A DNA stretch of 64,000 nucleotides from Bradyrhizobium diazoefficiens (GTDB lineage Bacteria; Pseudomonadota; Alphaproteobacteria; Rhizobiales; Xanthobacteraceae): assembly GCF_016616885.1 (NCBI RefSeq), contig NZ_CP067102.1, positions 6,476,501 through 6,540,500 of the forward strand, in the 5' to 3' direction. The notes under the pieces are model-generated. The model searched no databases and was not told the DNA's origin. It saw only the letters and a program-made list of their open reading frames with translations. Below are positions 59,691-64,000 of this stretch, in pieces; the stretch's first letter is position 1; every line of letters begins with the position of its first letter. Position numbers and translations under genes: made by a program.

Positions 59691-60764
59691 ATGCGCGCAC
59701 GACGTCATGCCATCGCAACCATAGCGGCGCTCGGGCTGCTGCTCGCGACGTCCGCCGTCGGCCGGGCACAAGCACTCCAACCCAAGCAATCGGAGGCGCA
59801 AGCCGCCTACGATCGCGCGCTCGGCGACTTCAAATCGATCCTTGCGGAGCGTCGCCGTCAGATCGAGGCGAAGCAGCCACTGCCGAATCTGCCGGGCCAG
59901 GCGCTTTATCTTGCGCGCGTCGCGGTGATCAGCACGTACAAGGATCTCACCGACGCCATACCGTCGCGGATCGGCAAGCCGAACAAGTTCGAAATTCCCC
60001 CGGCCTATTTCGATGCCGCGATCGAGCCGCTGGTCGACGAATATGCTGATCTGTTCGAGATCATGGAGGCGCCGCCGGCGAGCGCGCAGAATTCGGCGAC
60101 GCCGTTCAAGGATGTCGTCGACCTCGCCGCCGCGATTGCGCGCGCCAAGGGGCTCGCGCCTGTTCATGCTGAGGCTGCCGGCCGCATCAGCCTCGGGCTG
60201 TTCTACGCCGAGACCAATGGCAAGCAGAACGTCCGCAATGCGCGCTCGAACACCTATATGGGCAGCCTGCAGACCGGCCCGTCCGAGGACCGCAACGGCC
60301 AGCGCAAATGGGAGGCGATCAAGAGTGCGATCGCGGCCGCCGATCCCGCGCTGAACGCGCGTGACGACAAGGAAGAGGCACGATCCCGCGGCACCGATCG
60401 CCGTTTCAACCACTGGACCAATGTGCGCGACGGCCTCATGAACGCGCACGCCGAGTTGTTCGCCGAGATCCCCGCGATCGTGAAGACGCTGCCCGATCCG
60501 ATCGACCAGATGAAGCTGTTCGAGCTGATCCAGATCATCCCGACACCGACGCGCTCAGCACTCAAGTCGGGCGACCTGCTGAACTACCGGGTATCCGATC
60601 CCACCATCATGAAGCATCTGCGCAACAACAGCATCTTCGCCTTCGGCAGGACCGACCGGGCGCGAAGCTCAGCCAGCTTCCGCGAGATTCTCGGCGCGAT
60701 GTGGCTGTTCAAGCGAAAGTTCGAGAAGGCGATGGTGAAGTACGCGGAGATCAAACCGCGCTAG
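59691..60764 (+). CDS. Secreted hypothetical protein, possible lysozyme-like core
   Basis: 357 residues from 'MRARRHAIATIAALGLLLAT' with 'ggggga' upstream; signal peptide ending near GRA. The N-terminal half is helical. A central segment, 'ISLGLFYAETNGKQNVRNAR' followed by 'SNTYMGSLQTG', resembles the Glu-x-Asn...Ser...M-x-x-Q layout of lytic transglycosylases, but the match is only in spacing. No known domain is clear. Probably periplasmic. Confidence 0.72.
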   Translation: MRARRHAIATIAALGLLLATSAVGRAQALQPKQSEAQAAYDRALGDFKSILAERRRQIEAKQPLPNLPGQALYLARVAVISTYKDLTDAIPSRIGKPNKFEIPPAYFDAAIEPLVDEYADLFEIMEAPPASAQNSATPFKDVVDLAAAIARAKGLAPVHAEAAGRISLGLFYAETNGKQNVRNARSNTYMGSLQTGPSEDRNGQRKWEAIKSAIAAADPALNARDDKEEARSRGTDRRFNHWTNVRDGLMNAHAELFAEIPAIVKTLPDPIDQMKLFELIQIIPTPTRSALKSGDLLNYRVSDPTIMKHLRNNSIFAFGRTDRARSSASFREILGAMWLFKRKFEKAMVKYAEIKPR

Positions 60765-60789
60765 GGTCACGCCGTGCCCGGCGCGCCGT

Positions 60790-60895
60790 CTAGAGCGTTT
60801 TCGAGCGAAGTGGATACCGGTTCGCGTAAAGAAAACGCGTCAAAACAAGAATCTAGAGCCCCGTTCCGATTCCATCGGAACGGAAAAGGCTCTAG
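60790..60895. repeat. CTAGAGCGTTTTCGAGCG repeat (widespread in Rhizobiales)
   Basis: Begins CTAGAGCGTTTTCGAGCGAA, contains TGGATACCGGTTCGCG and GAAAACGCGTCAAAAC, and ends with the hairpin CGTTCCGATTCCATCGGAACG plus GGCTCTAG. The outer CTAGAGC / GCTCTAG are inverted. Dispersed copies of this sequence are familiar from many Rhizobiales genomes. It contains the stop codon of the peroxidase gene and may provide its terminator. Confidence 0.85.
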
Positions 60896-62235
60896 TTCTC
60901 CACCTTATAGCCGTCCGTCAGCGTCTTCAGGAAGGCGATGATGTCAACCATATCCTGATCCGTCATCGCTGGCTTGTCGCCGAGATGGCGATCGAAGGGC
61001 GGATCGGTCACGTCGATATTGGTATGATATTTTTGCGGAATGTCGTCGTATTTCTGCACCGCGCCGTCGGCACCGCGCCGGAACACTTTTTCCGGATTAG
61101 TATCGCGGAAATTGTAGAATTCCATCACCTGCTCGAGGGTCGAGAAAACGCCGTTGTGGAAGAAGGCGTGGCGGGTCGCGGTGTTGCGTAGCGTCGGCGT
61201 CAGGAACATGCCGCAATACTGCGTCTGCTCGGTAACGTCGGTGCGTTGCGGACCGCAGACACCGAGATCGAAAAAATGGGGATCGCGATTGCCGGCAAGC
61301 GCGGCATTGCGCGGCGCGCCGAGCGCTTCATATTGATGATCGGTGAACAGCGGCGGCAAGCCGTCGCGGGTCGGCGCCGAGGCGTGGCAGCCGGCGCAGT
61401 TCGCCTTGTCGGGATCGTTGAACAATTGCAGGCCGCGCAATTCGCTCTCGGACAGCCGCGTCTTGCCTTCGAGCCAGTAGTCATACTTGCTGGTGTAGGG
61501 ATGGAAGCTCGGCTCCTCGACCTGATAGCGCGCAACCGCGAACATCGCCTCCGCGATCAGGAGCCGCTGGTTTCTCAACACGCCGGCGCCGAACAACTCG
61601 ACAAAGCGCTGGACGTAAGGTGCACGGCGCAGCTTGTCGGCCACGATCTCCGCGCTGCCGCCGTCCATCTCGTTGGGATCGAGCAATGGAAACAGCGCCT
61701 GGTCCTGCAGCGTGTCGGCGCGGCCGTCCCAGAACAGGCCGCCCTGCGGCACGATGTTTGCCGACGCACCGGTGCCGCCCGCGGTCTTGGTCGTGCGCGC
61801 AGCCTGCTGGCCGAGCGCAGCCATCTGCGCGAGGTCGATGATGTTGTCGTCGTCGCCCTTGTCGGGGCCGATGCTGAAATTCGGCTGCCGCTCCAGATAG
61901 GTCAGCGACGGAACGGCGCGCGCGCCTTGCCGCGACAGATTGGCGCCGCCGAGCATCACCGGTCCGTCGTTCGGCGGGCCGTAGGCGTGATCCGGGCTGT
62001 GGCAGGACGCGCAAGAGAGTGAGCCGGACGACGACAGCGAGGCGTCGTAGAAGATCTCTTTACCGAGCTGCGCCATTGACGAGAGAGGTGCGACCGGCGG
62101 GCGATACAGACGAACCGGGTTCGGATTGAAACCCGACGGAGTCGCTTGCGCAAATCCTTGCGTCTCGGCCGCAAAGACGGCGCCGGCCAGAGCGAGCAGG
62201 CCGGCGCCGAGGAGCCACAGAGTGCGGCTGTGCAT
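60892..62235 (-). CDS. Di-haem cytochrome c peroxidase / MauG-family protein
   Basis: 447 residues with a signal peptide ('LWLLGAGLLALAGAVFAAET'). Two CxxCH haem sites: 'LSCASCHSPDHAYGPP' and 'KANCAGCHASAPTRDGLPP'. 'FWDGRADTLQDQALFPLLDP' and 'FLTPTLRNTATRHAFFHNGVF' are the family blocks. Such periplasmic enzymes reduce peroxide or oxidise protein or small-molecule substrates. It follows the phosphoesterase gene by 18 bases, so the pair is one operon. Confidence 0.93.
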   Translation of the reverse strand: MHSRTLWLLGAGLLALAGAVFAAETQGFAQATPSGFNPNPVRLYRPPVAPLSSMAQLGKEIFYDASLSSSGSLSCASCHSPDHAYGPPNDGPVMLGGANLSRQGARAVPSLTYLERQPNFSIGPDKGDDDNIIDLAQMAALGQQAARTTKTAGGTGASANIVPQGGLFWDGRADTLQDQALFPLLDPNEMDGGSAEIVADKLRRAPYVQRFVELFGAGVLRNQRLLIAEAMFAVARYQVEEPSFHPYTSKYDYWLEGKTRLSESELRGLQLFNDPDKANCAGCHASAPTRDGLPPLFTDHQYEALGAPRNAALAGNRDPHFFDLGVCGPQRTDVTEQTQYCGMFLTPTLRNTATRHAFFHNGVFSTLEQVMEFYNFRDTNPEKVFRRGADGAVQKYDDIPQKYHTNIDVTDPPFDRHLGDKPAMTDQDMVDIIAFLKTLTDGYKVEN

Positions 62236-62253
62236 TAATGACGTCCCGTTGGA

Positions 62254-63963
62254 CTAGTGGTGGTGGTGCTCGTCCGGCGGGCTGACGATCACCGTGCCGG
62301 CGGTCGGATCGAGGAACAGCGCGTCGGTGCGGAAGTCATGGCTGTGATCATGGTCGAAGTCGAACAAATCCATGATCGATCCGGAGGTCGCGTCGAACGA
62401 GCCGCCGCCGAGACGCTTGCCCTTCAGCCAGTTGTCCTCGATGAACCGCACCACCGAAGCCTGCGAGATGGCGGTGTGGCTGACGAAGTTGGTCTTGGCG
62501 TAGGGCGAGATCACGATGAAGGGCACGCGGGTGGCGGGACCGCAACGGCCGTTCACCGGCTTGCCGCCGACGCCGTTCAGTTGAGGCTGCTTGGCGACGC
62601 CGAGACCGCACTGGCCGGAGCCGTTGAGTTGATCGGCGGTCGCGTCATAGGAGGCGCTGGTCGGCTTGGCGTAAGCGTGATCATACCAGCCGTCGGAGTC
62701 GTCGTAGGTGACAATGACAGCCGTCTCGCGCCACTCGGGCTGCTTCTGGAGGAAGTTGATCAGCTCGACAGTTCCCTGCTGCTCGTCGAGAGGATCAGAA
62801 TAGCCGGCGTGGCCATCCTGATAGGCCGGCAGCTTGACGTAGGACACCGCGGGGAAATTGCCTGCCTTCACGGCCGCATAGAAATCCTCGAGATCGTAGC
62901 CGTGATTGGCGGGATCGAGGGCCTTGCCGTCCTTCTGGTAGGTGTGGCCGACCGCATGGACCGAGCTCGGCCGCAAATGGTTCGGATTGGCGGTGGACTT
63001 ATAGTACTGGAACCAGGCGTGATGCGGAATATAGTCCGCCTTGGAGGCGCCGACCACCGTCGAGAACGTGCTGCGTGCGCAGCCGGTCGTGCCGTTCGCG
63101 TTTGTCATGGAAAGATCGAAGCCGCCCATGAACGAGCCCCAGCTGACGCCGGCATCGTTGAGCAGATCGCCAATGTTCTTGCCGGTCATCGTGACCTGCG
63201 TCGTATAGCCCGGGGTGCTGCAAGGATCATAGGCCGGACCGGGGTCGCCGATCACCGTGAGGCCTCCCTGGCCGTCCGGGATGATTTGCGTCGCGGCATT
63301 GCCGAGAACCGCCACCGCGCCATTGGTCTGGCCAGAAATCACATTCAGCGCGCCGACCGTCGACGGACCAAAGGTGTCCGTGTAGGCGTTGTCGTTCATC
63401 GAAAAGTGCTGCGCGTAGGTCCAGAACGCGGTGACGGTGTTGCCGTCGAAATACCCCATGACCTGGCCGGTCGTGCCGAACGCGCCAGCGCCGCCGGATG
63501 TGCCGCGCCCGGTATATTTCGGGAACAGATCAGCCTTGCCATTGTCATAGGCCTTCTCTTCCGCTGTATAGGCGTGGTTCTGCGACTGCGTGTTGGCCTG
63601 GGTGCGATCGAGGCGGAACGGATCCGTCGCGCCGGCGCCGTTGGCCGGGTCGGTATTCGGGTTGTTCACCAGCAGATTGGCATTGGCGAGGTTGTTGACC
63701 TTGGGCGTATGCGGCTTCGGCACGAAGGGGATCGAGCCCGGGGGATTGCCGGCATTCGGATACGTCGCGAAATAATGGTCGAACGAGCGGTTCTCGTTGA
63801 AGATGATCACGAGATGCTTGATCGGCGTTTCGGTATGCATGTGATGCGCATGATGATCACGATCGTGGTCCCGATCGAAATCGTCGGCGAGCACCGGAAT
63901 GCTGCACGCAAGGATCGTCGCGGCCGCGAAAATCGCAGCCGTCGTCAAAAATCTGGATTTCAT
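62254..63963 (-). CDS. Secreted phosphoesterase (phospholipase C / acid phosphatase family), His-rich
   Basis: 569 residues: signal peptide, then an acidic/His-rich stretch ('RDHDRDHHAHHMHTE'), and the phosphoesterase fold starting 'HLVIIFNENRSFDHYFATYP' (E-N-R-S-F-D is the metal and nucleophile block). Later 'ETAVIVTYDDSDGWYDHAYA' and 'RVPFIVISPYAKTNFVSHTA' carry further metal ligands. It ends in four histidines. Phospholipase C/AcpA-type enzymes release phosphate or diacylglycerol; the His ends may bind metal. Likely periplasmic or secreted. Confidence 0.92.
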   Translation of the reverse strand: MKSRFLTTAAIFAAATILACSIPVLADDFDRDHDRDHHAHHMHTETPIKHLVIIFNENRSFDHYFATYPNAGNPPGSIPFVPKPHTPKVNNLANANLLVNNPNTDPANGAGATDPFRLDRTQANTQSQNHAYTAEEKAYDNGKADLFPKYTGRGTSGGAGAFGTTGQVMGYFDGNTVTAFWTYAQHFSMNDNAYTDTFGPSTVGALNVISGQTNGAVAVLGNAATQIIPDGQGGLTVIGDPGPAYDPCSTPGYTTQVTMTGKNIGDLLNDAGVSWGSFMGGFDLSMTNANGTTGCARSTFSTVVGASKADYIPHHAWFQYYKSTANPNHLRPSSVHAVGHTYQKDGKALDPANHGYDLEDFYAAVKAGNFPAVSYVKLPAYQDGHAGYSDPLDEQQGTVELINFLQKQPEWRETAVIVTYDDSDGWYDHAYAKPTSASYDATADQLNGSGQCGLGVAKQPQLNGVGGKPVNGRCGPATRVPFIVISPYAKTNFVSHTAISQASVVRFIEDNWLKGKRLGGGSFDATSGSIMDLFDFDHDHSHDFRTDALFLDPTAGTVIVSPPDEHHHH

Positions 63964-64000
63964 CTTTTTTGCCCCGAAGGAGTGACCCCGCGAGCCTAGC

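Noticed and set aside
59163..60449. 428-codon minus-strand frame over the cupin and secreted-unknown genes
   Set aside because: It crosses two well-supported plus-strand genes and has no protein-like pattern.
62257..63999. 580-codon plus-strand frame opposite the phosphoesterase gene
   Set aside because: Shadow frame: composition is dominated by Arg, Val, Gly and Ala as expected for antisense of a high-GC gene, and the real gene on the minus strand has clear motifs.

Overview
The window is high-GC chromosomal DNA from an alphaproteobacterium. Gene content and layout point to Bradyrhizobium or a close relative. The evidence is a thiOSGE-thiC thiamine cluster behind a THI box, bacterioferritin with ICE-type (Irr) palindromes, CtrA-type TTAA-N7-TTAA sites, IS701 and IS1111-type elements of kinds common in Bradyrhizobium, and many long palindromic intergenic repeats (for example GTCATTGCGAG...CTCGCAATGAC and GTAGGGTGGGTTAG...CTAACCCACCCTAC). 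The genus call is inferred from these features; no rRNA or tRNA gene is present to fix it.

Layout. 1-2.6 kb: end of an OmpR-type regulator, its sensor kinase, a zinc-ribbon protein and a lytic transglycosylase. 2.7-7.7 kb: TPP riboswitch and thiamine genes. 7.7-18.2 kb: a repeat-rich accessory stretch holding a gene remnant, a uracil-DNA glycosylase-like gene, two inverted identical IS701-family copies around DUF6429 and SDR genes, glyoxalase and GST-like genes, and an IS1111/IS110 element. 18.4-29.7 kb: RidA, many small secreted proteins in paralogous pairs, a J-domain protein, an SDR, a Fis-type regulator, a collagen-like protein, bacterioferritin with its ferredoxin, and an MltB-type transglycosylase. 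29.7-40.3 kb: EttA, dehydrogenases, an L,D-transpeptidase, two rhodaneses and a MoxR/VWA pair. 40.3-41.7 kb: an orphan Imm53 immunity gene beside a BrnT/BrnA toxin-antitoxin pair. 41.8-50 kb: GMC oxidoreductase, GNAT, SMP-30, AraC-GyrI, GST and PHB depolymerase. 50.3-59.6 kb: a six-gene minus-strand operon (peptide-type ABC importer, FAD amine/amino-acid oxidase, GhrA-type reductase) with a divergent XRE-cupin regulator. 59.7-64 kb: a secreted unknown, a di-haem peroxidase and a His-rich secreted phosphoesterase.

The most interesting signal is in the IS1111-type element (16486-18173). Its 445-base non-coding end, downstream of the transposase, reads as a bridge RNA (seekRNA). One internal loop carries two guide segments matching the two halves of the actual insertion site, on opposite strands. 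A second loop carries segments matching the element's own two ends. Both share the CT core dinucleotide found at both element borders. The target is a member of the dispersed palindromic repeat family, and an unoccupied copy lies elsewhere in the window. This explains from sequence alone why the element sits in this repeat.

The IS701 copies tell a parallel story. Each is 1502 bp, each has its own TTAG duplication, and each interrupts the same kind of GTGGGTTAG palindrome. They are therefore best read as two independent insertions rather than one composite transposon.
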